From contig CANJBZ010000017.1 in assembly GCA_947473475.1 (NCBI GenBank), forward strand, positions 1-64,000: a DNA stretch of 64,000 nucleotides, in the 5' to 3' direction. Position numbers and translations under genes: made by a program. The notes beneath the pieces were generated by a model. That model ran no database searches. It had not been told where the DNA came from and was given only the letters and a program-made list of their open reading frames with translations. This DNA comes from Alphaproteobacteria bacterium (GTDB lineage: Bacteria > Pseudomonadota > Alphaproteobacteria > Micropepsales > Micropepsaceae). Positions 15,506 to 27,053 of this stretch are shown here, in pieces (the stretch's first letter is position 1; each line of letters starts with the position of its first letter).

Positions 15506-15539
15506 GGGCGGCGGTTCAGGGAGGGATGAACCGCCGCCC
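15506..15539 (-). terminator. Hairpin terminator of katG
   Basis: Perfect 13-bp stem GGGCGGCGGTTCA (15506-15518) / TGAACCGCCGCCC (15527-15539), 8-base loop. Read on the minus strand it is followed by TTATTCTTT. It lies between convergent genes and may stop both. Confidence 0.75.
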
Positions 15540-15595
15540 GGGTGCCCCCGGCTTTCGAAATACGCAACGAAGGCCGGAGCGGGGGTCTGTAGAAC

Positions 15596-17869
<2,274 letters not shown>

Positions 17870-18778
17870 ATGGACAGACTGACCCTCCGCCAGCTTCGCT
17901 ATTTCGACGCCCTCACCCGGTACGGCCATTTCGGGCGAGCCGCCGACGCCTGCGCCGTCACGCAACCAGCATTGTCCATGCAGATCAAAGAGTTGGAGGA
18001 TACGCTGGGCGTGCCGCTGATCGACCGCAGCGCGCGTCAGGTCCGCCTCACCGAGTTCGGCGAGGAAGCCGCCGCCAGCGTGCGGGACATTCTGCGGGCG
18101 GTGGATGAGTTGAGCGGGTTGGCGCGGGCGTCCCACGAGCAGCTCTCCGGGCGGTTTCGCATCGGCATGATTCCGACCATTGCGCCGTATCTGTTGCCCG
18201 CATTCATCGGCGATCTAGCGCGGGCCTATCCCCAAGTAGATATGAACGTCCGCGAGGCGATCACCCCCAAGCTTATCCAGGAGCTGTCAGAGGGGCGGCT
18301 GGACGCGGCCATTGTCGCGCTTCCGGTGTCCGAAACCTCGCTGACCGAGGTGGCGCTGTTCAGAGAGAATTTCGTGTTCGTGCGGCCCGCGGGCGAGGAA
18401 CGCGCGCCCGTGCCCGACGCTCAAGCTCTGCGCGAGATGAAGCTGCTTCTGTTGGAAGAAGGCCACTGCTTCCGCGATCAGGCGCTTGCCTTCTGCAACA
18501 TGCGGGCATTGGTCCCGCGCAACGCGCTGGATGCGAACTCGTTGTCGACGCTGGTTCAGATGGTGGGCGCGGGCTTGGGCGTAACGCTGATCCCGGATAT
18601 GGCGGTGCCGTTGGAAACGCGCGCCGCGTCGGTGTGCGTGTCGCGTTTTGCCGATCCGCAACCCTCTCGCACCATCGGCATGGTCTGGCGCAAAGCCAGC
18701 CCCTTGGCGCGCCCACTGCTGCAAATCTGCGACGTACTTCGCCAATCCGCCGCCAAACTGCACGGCCAGCACGCCTAA
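17870..18778 (+). CDS. oxyR: Peroxide-sensing LysR-type regulator OxyR
   Basis: A 302-residue LysR-family regulator with an N-terminal winged helix (LRQLRYFDALTRYGHFGRAA...) and a C-terminal sensing domain. The two redox cysteines are present: Cys200 and Cys209 in EEGHCFRDQALAFCNM, matching Cys199/Cys208 of E. coli OxyR. Disulfide formation on peroxide exposure would activate katG, which is divergently transcribed next to it. ATG 17870 fits the family start MxxLTLRQLRYF. Confidence 0.95.
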   Translation: MDRLTLRQLRYFDALTRYGHFGRAADACAVTQPALSMQIKELEDTLGVPLIDRSARQVRLTEFGEEAAASVRDILRAVDELSGLARASHEQLSGRFRIGMIPTIAPYLLPAFIGDLARAYPQVDMNVREAITPKLIQELSEGRLDAAIVALPVSETSLTEVALFRENFVFVRPAGEERAPVPDAQALREMKLLLLEEGHCFRDQALAFCNMRALVPRNALDANSLSTLVQMVGAGLGVTLIPDMAVPLETRAASVCVSRFADPQPSRTIGMVWRKASPLARPLLQICDVLRQSAAKLHGQHA

Positions 18779-18859
18779 CGCGCCGGCTCAGCGATTTTGC
18801 GCTTTTCCCTCTCGCGCCGGAGTGCCAATTTGCCGGCCATTCGCATTCAAGGATCAGAG

Positions 18860-20077
18860 ATGACCGAAGTTCCTGCTTCCCCTTCGCCGCTGCCGTTGCA
18901 AGGCGTGCGCGTGCTGGACGTCAGCCAAGTCATGGCGGGGCCGTTCTGCTCCATGCTGCTGGGCGACATGGGCGCCGATGTGATCAAGATCGAACCGCCG
19001 GACGGCGGGGATCAGACCCGCCGCGCCATGGGTTTCAAGCTCAAAGGCAATGACAGCCTCGGCTTCTTCAACCTGAACCGGAACAAGCGCAGTCTGGCGC
19101 TGAACCTGAAGGGCAAGGCGGCGCGCGAGGTTTTCTATAAGCTGGTGGAGACCTCGGACATTCTGATCGAGAATTACCGCCCCGGCGTCACCAAACGGCT
19201 GGGCATCGATTACGATACGCTGTCCAAGATCAACCCTAAGCTTATCTACGCCAGCATTTCCGGCTTCGGCCAGACGGGGCCATGGTCGCAGCGGCCGGGC
19301 TTCGATCTGATCGCGCAAGCGATGGCGGGCGTCATGAGCATCACCGGCCATCCGAACGGGCCGCCGACAAAAGCCGGCGTGCCGGTTTCCGACATCGGCT
19401 GCGCATTATTCGCCGTATACGGAATATTGTCCGCTTTCATCGGACGCCAGACGACCGGGCGCGGGCAATATGTCGATGCGTCGCTGTTCGAGGCGGCCAT
19501 CGCCTTCAGCATTTGGGACATTTCCGAATATTGGGGCACGGGTCGCGTACCGACGCCGCTCGGGACAGCAAATCGCTTCAGCGCGCCTTATCAGGCGGTC
19601 AAAGCCAAGGACGACTTCTTCGTCATGGGCGCCAACAGCAACAAGCTGTTTCAGACGCTCTGCGACACGTTGCACCGCCCCGACTTGGCGAAGGATGAAC
19701 GGTACGCGACGATTTCCGGGCGGTTGGCGAACCGGATCGTGCTGATTGAGGAATTGGAGAAGATTTTCGCCGGACGCACAGCCGAGGAATGGATCGAAGT
19801 TCTGCTCGGGGTCGGAATCCCCGCAGGTCCCATTCTGAACTACGCCCAAGCGCTCGCCAGCGATCACGCAAAGGCGCGTGAAGCTGTGATGGAATTCGAT
19901 CACCCCGTGGAAGGTCGCGTGAAATCCATCGGCTTCCCCGTCAAACTTTCCGAGACGAAACAGAAAGTGCTGCGGCACCCGCCTCTGCTCGGCGAACACA
20001 ACGACGAAATCCTCGCGGAACTCGGTATCGACGAAACAACGCGCGAGAAACTTCGCGCCGAAGGAGCAGCGCCATGA
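18860..20077 (+). CDS. CaiB/BaiF family CoA transferase
   Basis: A 405-residue class III CoA transferase. It moves CoA between carboxylic acids through an aspartyl-CoA intermediate. The catalytic Asp is Asp178 in VPVSDIGCALFA; other hallmarks are VLDVSQVMAGPFCSMLLGDMGADVIKIE and IENYRPGVTKRLGIDY. ATG 18860 follows AAGGA at 18848-18852. It overlaps the next gene by four bases (ATGA), so the two are translationally coupled and probably act on the same acid: CoA activation here, then a crotonase-fold step. The acid substrate is unknown. Confidence 0.9.
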   Translation: MTEVPASPSPLPLQGVRVLDVSQVMAGPFCSMLLGDMGADVIKIEPPDGGDQTRRAMGFKLKGNDSLGFFNLNRNKRSLALNLKGKAAREVFYKLVETSDILIENYRPGVTKRLGIDYDTLSKINPKLIYASISGFGQTGPWSQRPGFDLIAQAMAGVMSITGHPNGPPTKAGVPVSDIGCALFAVYGILSAFIGRQTTGRGQYVDASLFEAAIAFSIWDISEYWGTGRVPTPLGTANRFSAPYQAVKAKDDFFVMGANSNKLFQTLCDTLHRPDLAKDERYATISGRLANRIVLIEELEKIFAGRTAEEWIEVLLGVGIPAGPILNYAQALASDHAKAREAVMEFDHPVEGRVKSIGFPVKLSETKQKVLRHPPLLGEHNDEILAELGIDETTREKLRAEGAAP

Positions 20078-20847
20078 GCGAAGGCAGCGTTCATTATTCT
20101 GTTGCGGGCGGCGTCGCGACCGTCGTGTTCGACCGTCCGGAAGCGCGCAATGCCATGACGTGGGCGATGTATAGCGCGCTTGGGGCGGCATGCGAGCAGA
20201 TCGCGTCGGATGATGCCGTACGCGTTGCGGTGTTCCGTGGCGCGGGCGGGGCTTTCGTCGCGGGAACCGACATTCAGCAGTTCACCGCGTTCACCGGCGG
20301 CGAAGACGGCATCGACTACGAAAAGCGCATCGAGGCGGCTATCGGGCAAATCGAGCACGTGCAGAAGCCCATCATCGCTGTGGTCGAAGGGTTCTGCGTC
20401 GGCGGCGGTCTTGCCATCGCAGCGGCTTGCGACTTTCGCATTGCGGCAACCGGCGCGCGGTTCGGCGTTCCCATTGCACGCACCCTCGGAAATTGCCTCT
20501 CCGTCGGCAACGTCGCGCGGCTGGTGGCGGGCTTTGGCGCCGGGCGTACCAAGCGCATGCTGATGCTCGCCGAAATGATCGGCGCCGAAGAAGCTCAAGC
20601 TTGCGGCTTTGTCGATGTCCTCACCGAGGCCGCCGATCTCGATGCAAAACTTTCCGAGATGTGCAAACGCCTGCTGTCGCATGCGCCCATCACCATGCGC
20701 TGCGCCAAGGAAGCCGTGCGCCGCATCCGCACCGCCAATATTCCCGACGGCAGCGATTTGGTCCGTGCCGCTTACGGCAGCGCCGACTTCAAGGAGGGTG
20801 TCGCGGCATTCCTCGCCAAACGTCCGCCTGCATGGCAAGGCCGCTGA
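20074..20847 (+). CDS. Crotonase-fold protein (enoyl-CoA hydratase/isomerase family)
   Basis: A 257-residue crotonase-superfamily protein. The CoA-binding and oxyanion-hole loops are present (GAGGAFVAGTDIQQF; VGGGLAIAAACDFRIA). Both catalytic glutamates of enoyl-CoA hydratase are replaced: the position after GGGx is Ala114 and the PE of the second loop is Pro133-Ile134. It is therefore unlikely to be a classical hydratase and may act as an isomerase, hydrolase, decarboxylase or CoA-ester lyase. It is coupled to the CoA transferase by an ATGA overlap. Confidence 0.83.
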   Translation: MSEGSVHYSVAGGVATVVFDRPEARNAMTWAMYSALGAACEQIASDDAVRVAVFRGAGGAFVAGTDIQQFTAFTGGEDGIDYEKRIEAAIGQIEHVQKPIIAVVEGFCVGGGLAIAAACDFRIAATGARFGVPIARTLGNCLSVGNVARLVAGFGAGRTKRMLMLAEMIGAEEAQACGFVDVLTEAADLDAKLSEMCKRLLSHAPITMRCAKEAVRRIRTANIPDGSDLVRAAYGSADFKEGVAAFLAKRPPAWQGR

Positions 20848-21123
20848 GCGCAAGCCGAGGCCGCCACACGAACTTCCCAAGAGATTTAAGAACCGCATTA
20901 CGGCTCCAGCGCACCGGGTGACCGGCCGCGTCCGATCCACGGATCTCGCAATATTTGTCATTGTGCCCTCATACGAGCGCAGAGGGGCTTCTCTTTTTGC
21001 CACACGGACAATTGTTCCTTCTAACAAACACGTGTTCGCGCCGGGGATTGCTCGACGCTTGCGACTGCTCTGGATTACGGCTCGGTAACCTTCCGGTTCA
21101 CGCCCTTTTCAGAGCACACATTT

Positions 21124-22629
21124 ATGGATTTTGCCCTCGCCGCATCGACATTGGTTGGCCTGCTGACGACGCCCTATTTGCTGGGGTTAATGCTGGTGGG
21201 GGTTATTGTCGGCATTTTCATGGGCATAGCGCCGGGCGTTGGCGGCAAGCTCGGGCTCGTGCTGCTTATCCCCTTCGTCTACGGCATGGACCCGCTCGCG
21301 GGCGCCGTCTTTCTGCTGTCCATGCATGCGGTGGTGCACACAGCCGGCGCGGTGACCAGCATCCTCATCGGCGTACCCGGTGAAGGTGCGACAGCGGCAA
21401 CCGTGCTCGATGGTTACGCCATGACCAAGAACGGCGAGCCGGGACGTGCGCTGGGGGCGAGCTTCGGCGCCTCGCTGGCGGGAAGCATTTTTGGCGCGCT
21501 GTTTTTGGGGGCTTCGCTGGAAATACTGGAGCCGGTGATTCTGGCGTTCAGTCCGGCGGAGTTCTTTCTGCTCGCCATTCTGGGCATCACCTTCATCGCC
21601 ACGCTCAGCGGCAAGAGTGTCGTTAAGGGCCTCATTGTCGGCTGTTTCGGGCTGATGGTTTCTTTCGTGGGCCTTGATCCCTCCACGGGTTCGGAGCGCT
21701 ACACCGGCGGTCATCTTTTCCTGTGGGATGGGGTCGATGTCATCACCGCCATCCTCGCGATGTTCGCGATCCCCGAGATGATTTCGCTCGGCGTTAAAGG
21801 TCAAACCTACGCGGCGGATGTTCTGGCGCCGCAGAAAATCCGCTACAGCCAGATTGGGCAGGGGCTGATGGACGTCGTCAGACACCGCTGGCTGGTGCTG
21901 CGCGTGTCCCTTCTGGTCGCGGCCATCGGGATCATTCCCGGCCTCGGCGGCGACGCCGCGTCGTGGCTTGCTTACGGCCACACCGTTCAATCCTCGAAGC
22001 ATCCCGAGCGCTTCGGCAAAGGCGCGGTGGAAGGCGTGATCGGCGCCGAAACCGGTACCTGCGCCAAGGAGGGTGGTTCGCTGTTGCCGACGCTGTTCTT
22101 TGGCGTGCCTGGATCGTCGGGCATGGCGATCATGCTCGGCGCCTTCCTGATGCTCGGACTGCAACCGGGCTCCGCGATGCTTACCCAGCACGCCGACATT
22201 GTGTGGTCGCTGATCTGGTCGCTCGTCGTCGCCAATGTGATCTGCGTCGCCATCCTGTTGTCGCTGGCGCCTTGGATCGGACGGCTGGCTTACGTCAAAA
22301 CCAGCTACATGATCCCGGTCGTTCTGCTGTTCGCCATTCTCGGCAGCTATCTCGGCGCGAACGCGTGGGAAAATTTGATTCTCATCATCATCTTGGGCAG
22401 CTTAGGGTATTTGCTGAAGCGGCATGATTGGCCGCGCGCACCGTTTGTCATCGGCGTGATCCTCGGCAAAGTTGCCGAGGACTCGCTGATCAAGGCGCTG
22501 GCGATCTGGGGCTACGGCTTCTTCCTGCGCCCGATCTCGCTGATCCTCATCGCGATGATCATCGGCAGCGTCGTCTATTACGTCCACAGACAGCGCAGCG
22601 GCCGGCTTTCCGTGGCGCCCGGCAGTTAA
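21124..22629 (+). CDS. TctA-family tripartite tricarboxylate transporter permease
   Basis: A 501-residue large permease of the TTT family with about 11-12 membrane segments. Family signatures include GIAPGVGGKLGLVLLIPF (about 36-53), LIGVPGEGATAATVLDG, IPGLGGDAASWLAYG and FGVPGSSGMAIMLGAFLMLG. TTT systems import carboxylates with a periplasmic binding protein and a small TctB subunit; neither is adjacent here, so partners must lie elsewhere or be shared with the TctC gene at 45081. It probably supplies the substrate used by the CoA transferase pair upstream. Confidence 0.88.
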   Translation: MDFALAASTLVGLLTTPYLLGLMLVGVIVGIFMGIAPGVGGKLGLVLLIPFVYGMDPLAGAVFLLSMHAVVHTAGAVTSILIGVPGEGATAATVLDGYAMTKNGEPGRALGASFGASLAGSIFGALFLGASLEILEPVILAFSPAEFFLLAILGITFIATLSGKSVVKGLIVGCFGLMVSFVGLDPSTGSERYTGGHLFLWDGVDVITAILAMFAIPEMISLGVKGQTYAADVLAPQKIRYSQIGQGLMDVVRHRWLVLRVSLLVAAIGIIPGLGGDAASWLAYGHTVQSSKHPERFGKGAVEGVIGAETGTCAKEGGSLLPTLFFGVPGSSGMAIMLGAFLMLGLQPGSAMLTQHADIVWSLIWSLVVANVICVAILLSLAPWIGRLAYVKTSYMIPVVLLFAILGSYLGANAWENLILIIILGSLGYLLKRHDWPRAPFVIGVILGKVAEDSLIKALAIWGYGFFLRPISLILIAMIIGSVVYYVHRQRSGRLSVAPGS

Positions 22630-22650
22630 GGGCCGCTTTCCGTGCCGTTG

Positions 22651-24963
22651 CTATGCGTTGCCCGCCAAACCGGCGAGAACGCGCGCGGGCGTCAGCGGCA
22701 ATTGCCGCAAGCGCACGCCGATGGCGTCGTAGACCGCGTTTGCAACGCCCGGCCAGACCGACTCGCTTGCCGGTTCGCCCACGCGCATCGGCGGCAGATC
22801 GGAGCGGTCCACCAGCACGATATCGATGGCATCGGGAATTTCGTTGAAGGTGATGATCGGATAGGTCGACCAATCCAGGCTTGTTACACGCGAGCGGTCG
22901 AAGGTGACTTCCTCCTTCAGCGCCCGGCTGATGCTTTGGATGATGCCGCCCTCGATCTGGTTTTTCACGGCATCGGGGTTCACGACAAGGCCGCAATCCT
23001 GTGCGATGACCGCGCGCTGCACCTGAACCACACCCGTCTTCTTATTCACGGCGACTTCGAAAATGCCGGCGACATTGGTGTCGGTGTTTGAACCCAGCAT
23101 CGCAACGCCACGGCCATAAGCGATGTCGCCGCTCGACGGCTTGGAGTGCGAGGGCCGCGTTTCCCATTTCGCCAGCTGCGCGGCCGCTTTCAGCACAGCA
23201 ACCCCGCGCGGACGCGGCTGATGCTTCAGGCGGAATTCAATCGGGTCCATGCCGGCGGCCGCCGCCAGTTCGTCCATGAAACATTCGGCGACAAAGATGT
23301 TGTCCGGCGAACCGACACCCCGCATGGAGCCGACACGAATGCGCAACGGACCCTGCCGATGCGAGGTGGGTCCAAGATAGGTGAACACCACGCGCTTGTT
23401 GGGCATGTCCTCATAGACCGGCTCGAAATTGCCGGCGGCGCCCGAAAACCCTTCTTCCAAGCCCGGCTTGTCCCAGCCCGCGAGTTGCGCCGTCACCAGG
23501 CTTCCCGGTTCGCCGCCATGTTTGGGCTCGTGATATTCGGGACGCGAATAGCCGGACAATCCGAACGTCCGCGCCTGCCATGAAACGATTTTGCCGTTCT
23601 GATCCAGACCGCCGACGCATTCGCTGATGCGCGCGGCCTTGTAAGCCTCCCACCCATTCTCGTCGGCGCGCGACCATTGCACGCGCACCGGCTTGCCCAC
23701 CGCGCGCGACAGCACGATCGCATCGATGGTGACATCGTCCGCGCCGTTCTGGCCGTAGCAGCCCGATGCTTCCGTATAGATCAGGCGCACGCGTTCGTTC
23801 GGCAACCCCATGAATTTGGCCACCGCTTCGCGTGTGCCATAGGGCGTCTGCGTCCCGCAATACAACGTCGTGCCGTCGGCGCGCACATCGGCGACCGCGC
23901 AGGACGGGCCGATAGAGCCATGGTGATTGAATGGCGAAAGATAGGTGGCGCGCACAACCTTCGCCGCGGTGGTGAGGCCAGCTTCGACGTCGCCGCTTTT
24001 GGTCAGCACGCCGCCCGGTGCGTCTTTCGGGTAACCTTCCGCATATTCCGGCAGATTGTGCAGGGTGCTGTGCAAGTCCTTCATGTCCGGCAGATCGGCC
24101 CAATTGGACCATGTGATTTTCAGGGCCTGCGCGGCGGCAATCGCCTGCTCCTCGCGTTTGCACACCACGCCGATCAGATCGTGCTCGCGCACCACCTTCA
24201 CCAGACCGGGAATATGCGCGACCGAACTTTCGTCGATCGACACGACCGAAGCGCCATGCGCCGGCGGACGCACGATGCGGCCGTGCAACATGCCTTCGAC
24301 CTTCACGTCCTGCATGTAAGTGAAGGTGCCGAAGACCTTTTCCGGAATATCCACGCGGCGAACAGACTTGCCGACGATTTTGTATTCGTTCGTTGCTTTC
24401 GGTTTCACCTTGCCGGTGACCTTGACGCTGAACTGCTTGCCGCCGACCAATTCGGCGTAAGTGACTTTCTTCGCCGGATCGCTCTTTACACTGACGACCC
24501 CATTGGCCGTCGCCAATTGCTCCGCGGGGACACCCAGCCGCTTCGCGGCAAGCTCCACCAGCGCAGCGCGGGCTTCCGCCGCCGCCTGGCGAATGGGGCG
24601 CGAATGCGCCGAGATGGTGCGGCTGCCGGACGATACGAACTGATCGGGCGTACGGCTTGTATCCGGGCCGACAAGCCTGACACGATCGAACGCCACATCC
24701 AGCTCTTCGGCCATGATCTGCATCAGGCCCGTCGAACTGCCGGTGCCCAATTCGCAGCAACCCGTGAACAATGTTGCCCGGCCGTCTTCGCCAATGGCCA
24801 GCCAGGAATCGACCTGATCCACCGGCGGGCCGTAGGGGCCGATTTCCATGGCGGCTGCGTCGCTCGCGCGCATGCTGTTCGCCAGGGTAAAGCCGACAAC
24901 CAGCGCACCGGCGCCCTTCAGGAAATCGCGGCGGGGGAATGTCTTTTCGAACATCGCGTTCAT
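22651..24963 (-). CDS. Molybdenum hydroxylase large subunit, IorB type, Tat-exported
   Basis: A 770-residue molybdopterin-binding subunit of the xanthine oxidase family, IorB (isoquinoline 1-oxidoreductase) type. The N terminus has a Tat-like signal, FPRRDFLKGAGALVVGF (about 9-25). Other features are GIGEDGRATLFTGCCELGTGSSTGL-type cofactor loops, the motif YGQNGADDVTIDAI and the closing MRVGEPASESVWP...NAVYDAIGVRLRQLPLTP. Paired with the downstream 2Fe-2S subunit it would form a two-subunit periplasmic hydroxylase of N-heteroaromatics or aldehydes, with electrons passed to a cytochrome. ATG 24963 follows GGGAGGCCAAG. It is translated after its iron-sulfur partner (11-base gap). Confidence 0.88.
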   Translation of the reverse strand: MNAMFEKTFPRRDFLKGAGALVVGFTLANSMRASDAAAMEIGPYGPPVDQVDSWLAIGEDGRATLFTGCCELGTGSSTGLMQIMAEELDVAFDRVRLVGPDTSRTPDQFVSSGSRTISAHSRPIRQAAAEARAALVELAAKRLGVPAEQLATANGVVSVKSDPAKKVTYAELVGGKQFSVKVTGKVKPKATNEYKIVGKSVRRVDIPEKVFGTFTYMQDVKVEGMLHGRIVRPPAHGASVVSIDESSVAHIPGLVKVVREHDLIGVVCKREEQAIAAAQALKITWSNWADLPDMKDLHSTLHNLPEYAEGYPKDAPGGVLTKSGDVEAGLTTAAKVVRATYLSPFNHHGSIGPSCAVADVRADGTTLYCGTQTPYGTREAVAKFMGLPNERVRLIYTEASGCYGQNGADDVTIDAIVLSRAVGKPVRVQWSRADENGWEAYKAARISECVGGLDQNGKIVSWQARTFGLSGYSRPEYHEPKHGGEPGSLVTAQLAGWDKPGLEEGFSGAAGNFEPVYEDMPNKRVVFTYLGPTSHRQGPLRIRVGSMRGVGSPDNIFVAECFMDELAAAAGMDPIEFRLKHQPRPRGVAVLKAAAQLAKWETRPSHSKPSSGDIAYGRGVAMLGSNTDTNVAGIFEVAVNKKTGVVQVQRAVIAQDCGLVVNPDAVKNQIEGGIIQSISRALKEEVTFDRSRVTSLDWSTYPIITFNEIPDAIDIVLVDRSDLPPMRVGEPASESVWPGVANAVYDAIGVRLRQLPLTPARVLAGLAGNA

Positions 24964-24974
24964 CTTGGCCTCCC

Positions 24975-25442
24975 TCACGCTTCGCTGGCGCGTTTGATGG
25001 CGCGCACAATGCGCATATGCGTGCCGCAGCGGCAAAGATTGTTCTGCATCGCGGTTTTGATTTCCGGCACGCTGGGCTTGGGGTTTTTCTTCAGGAACGC
25101 GGCGGCCTGCATGATCATGCCATTGATGCAGTAGCCACATTGCACCGCCTGTTCTTCGATGAAGGCGGTTTGCAGCTTGTGCGGCTTTTCCTTGGTGCCC
25201 AATCCTTCCAGCGTCACGATCTCATCGCGCGCACCCACCGACGACAGCGGCCGCGTGCAAGACCGCACCGGCTCGCCATTGATGTGTACCGTGCAAGATC
25301 CGCATTGACCGAGGCCACAGCCGAAGCGGGGGCCGTGCAGCCCGGCATCGTTGCGCAGCACATAAAGGAGCGGCGTCGCGGGATCGTCGACGGTCGCGGT
25401 GACCGCCTTTCCGTTCACGCGCAGCGTTTTGGTCGTCGCCAT
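24975..25442 (-). CDS. 2Fe-2S subunit of molybdenum hydroxylase, IorA type
   Basis: A 155-residue protein with two [2Fe-2S] clusters: a plant-ferredoxin-type site (FGCGLGQCGSC...RSC, about 40-65) and a C-terminal CxGC/CRC-type site (QCGYCINGM...LCRCGTHMRI). It passes electrons from the molybdenum centre of the subunit encoded immediately downstream. Length and layout match IorA/CoxS-type subunits. It has no Tat signal and would travel with the large subunit. Confidence 0.92.
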   Translation of the reverse strand: MATTKTLRVNGKAVTATVDDPATPLLYVLRNDAGLHGPRFGCGLGQCGSCTVHINGEPVRSCTRPLSSVGARDEIVTLEGLGTKEKPHKLQTAFIEEQAVQCGYCINGMIMQAAAFLKKNPKPSVPEIKTAMQNNLCRCGTHMRIVRAIKRASEA

Positions 25443-25514
25443 GGAAGGGTCTCGTCCTTAGGGAATAGGATGGTTTCTCATATTACATCGGCCGATCTGT
25501 AGAAGGCCACGTCT

Positions 25515-26864
25515 TCACGCGGTTTTTTCTGCGGCGCCCGGTGCGTCGGTTAAGGCTCCCGCCTGCTCGCGGGACAGCATGGCTTTCAACAGCGCGCAGA
25601 CCCCGCCCAGCACCGGGGCCAGCGCCATGATGGTAAGGATCCGCCCCGGCGACATGTTCATGGTCAGGAGCGCGCCGATGACCAGCGGACTGCACACCTG
25701 GCCGAACCGGCCCATGGCAAGGGTCCAACCGGCGCCCGCCGACCGCATGACCGTGGGGTACGACGTGGCCGCCAGTGCAATCACCGCGGAGGACGCCACG
25801 GAAACGGTAAGCCCCAGCCCCATCATCACGGTGCCCGCCAACAGCGGCGTTCCCGCGAGCGCGCCCAGCGTCGCCAGCAAGACGCCGCCCCCGACAAAGG
25901 TGGGCACCAGCGCCCACACCGGCCCGACGCGTTTCAACAAAGCCCCGGCAATCGCCATCCCGAACGTGGCCACCAGGCTGTAAACCGCCACGAGAAAAGC
26001 CGACGTCGCCAGCGGCACGCCCGCTTCCCGGAACAGGGTCGGAATCTGGAGCACGATCACGGTTGTGGTCCAGAACCCGAAATACAGCATCAGGCCGAGC
26101 AAGATCGTGCCGGCGGCTCGGCCGTCGGTGAACAACTCCCGCAAAGAAACTCGCTTCTGTGATGCTTTCTGGCGTGCGGTCACGTCCACATTGGCCGGCA
26201 ACGCCGGATCGAGCTTGCGCGCCAGCCGTGCGGACCTGTCCTTCGCCCCGCGCGCCGCCAAAAACCGCACCGATTCCGGCATCCCGAAGAACAGCAGCAC
26301 GGCCAAAATCAGCGTCGGCACGCCCCCGGCGTAGAACACCATCGGCCATTCGTAATTCTTGATGAGATACGCCGTCATAAAGCCGCCGACCGCATTGCCC
26401 AGCGGGTACCCGGCCCAGAGCAAGCTCACCAGCATGGCGCGGTGTTTCTGCGGCGCATATTCGGCGGCCATGGTGATGAAACAGGGCGTAGCCCCGCCGA
26501 GGCCAAGACCGGCAACAAAGCGATAAAACACCAGCACCGGAAAGGAATCGGCAAAGACCGTGAGGCAGGTGAACACGCCGAACAGCGCCGTGGTGAAGAT
26601 CAGCATGGGACGGCGGCCGAAGCGGTCGGAGATCGGGCCGAACGCCAGCGCGCCAATGGCGGCGCCAAACAGCCCCGCGGAATACACCGGCGCAAAGGCG
26701 CCGGCCGACATGTGGAAGGCGTCGCGGATCAGCGGCCCGGCAACGCCGATCGACTGGCTGTCCACCGCATCGAGCACCGCAACCAGCGCGCAAAGGATGA
26801 AAACCCGAATCTGCAGCGCCGATATAGGCCGCTCATCGATCAGCCGGTCGACATCGACATGCAT
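25515..26864 (-). CDS. MFS transporter, aromatic acid:H+ symporter (AAHS) type
   Basis: A 449-residue, 12-segment major facilitator. The AAHS look is clear: HVDVDRLIDERPIS N terminus, the first-helix acidic motif LDAVDSQSIGVAGP, and the loop 2-3 motif GPISDRFGRRPML. Relatives (PcaK, BenK, MhpT) import protocatechuate, benzoate and similar acids. ATG 26864 follows AGGGGA; a TTG three codons earlier is possible. It lies between two molybdenum hydroxylase gene sets, which fits uptake of an aromatic or heteroaromatic acid. Confidence 0.88.
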   Translation of the reverse strand: MHVDVDRLIDERPISALQIRVFILCALVAVLDAVDSQSIGVAGPLIRDAFHMSAGAFAPVYSAGLFGAAIGALAFGPISDRFGRRPMLIFTTALFGVFTCLTVFADSFPVLVFYRFVAGLGLGGATPCFITMAAEYAPQKHRAMLVSLLWAGYPLGNAVGGFMTAYLIKNYEWPMVFYAGGVPTLILAVLLFFGMPESVRFLAARGAKDRSARLARKLDPALPANVDVTARQKASQKRVSLRELFTDGRAAGTILLGLMLYFGFWTTTVIVLQIPTLFREAGVPLATSAFLVAVYSLVATFGMAIAGALLKRVGPVWALVPTFVGGGVLLATLGALAGTPLLAGTVMMGLGLTVSVASSAVIALAATSYPTVMRSAGAGWTLAMGRFGQVCSPLVIGALLTMNMSPGRILTIMALAPVLGGVCALLKAMLSREQAGALTDAPGAAEKTA

Positions 26865-26885
26865 GTCTTGCAATCCCCTAATGAC

Positions 26886-27022
26886 CCCACCCTCCCCTTG
26901 AGGGAGGGTCGAATGCGCGGAGCGCGGTTACGCGCGAGCACATTCGGGGAGGGGACATGCTGCGACCTATCCCCTCCCGAAATTGCTCCGCAATTTCGAC
27001 CCTCCCTCAAGGGGAGGGTGGG
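26886..27022. repeat. Nested palindromic element, copy 1
   Basis: A 137-base element bounded by perfect 28-bp inverted arms (26886-26913 and 26995-27022), each itself containing a CTCCCCTTGAGGGAG hairpin. Inside is a second palindrome, TTCGGGGAGGGGA / TCCCCTCCCGAA, followed by AATTGCTCCGCAATT. The same layout and inner bases recur at 52525-52698. It lies between the AAHS carrier and the XRE regulator. Confidence 0.85.
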
Positions 27023-27053
27023 AACTATGGCACAGACTATTGTGCCTCGCACC

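Noticed and set aside
22651-24963. Reading the large Mo subunit as an aerobic CO dehydrogenase
   Set aside because: It has the IorB layout with a Tat signal and lacks the AYRCSFR active-site loop; the second large subunit (27922-30276) has the form II loop, so neither is a true CO dehydrogenase.
23677-25134. A 485-codon plus-strand frame opposite the IorAB genes
   Set aside because: Covers two convincingly identified subunits on the other strand; its translation shows no recognisable domain.
26886-27022. Possible CRISPR or tandem repeat array
   Set aside because: The repeated units are inverted, not direct, and there are only two arms with no regular spacers. It is a palindromic element.
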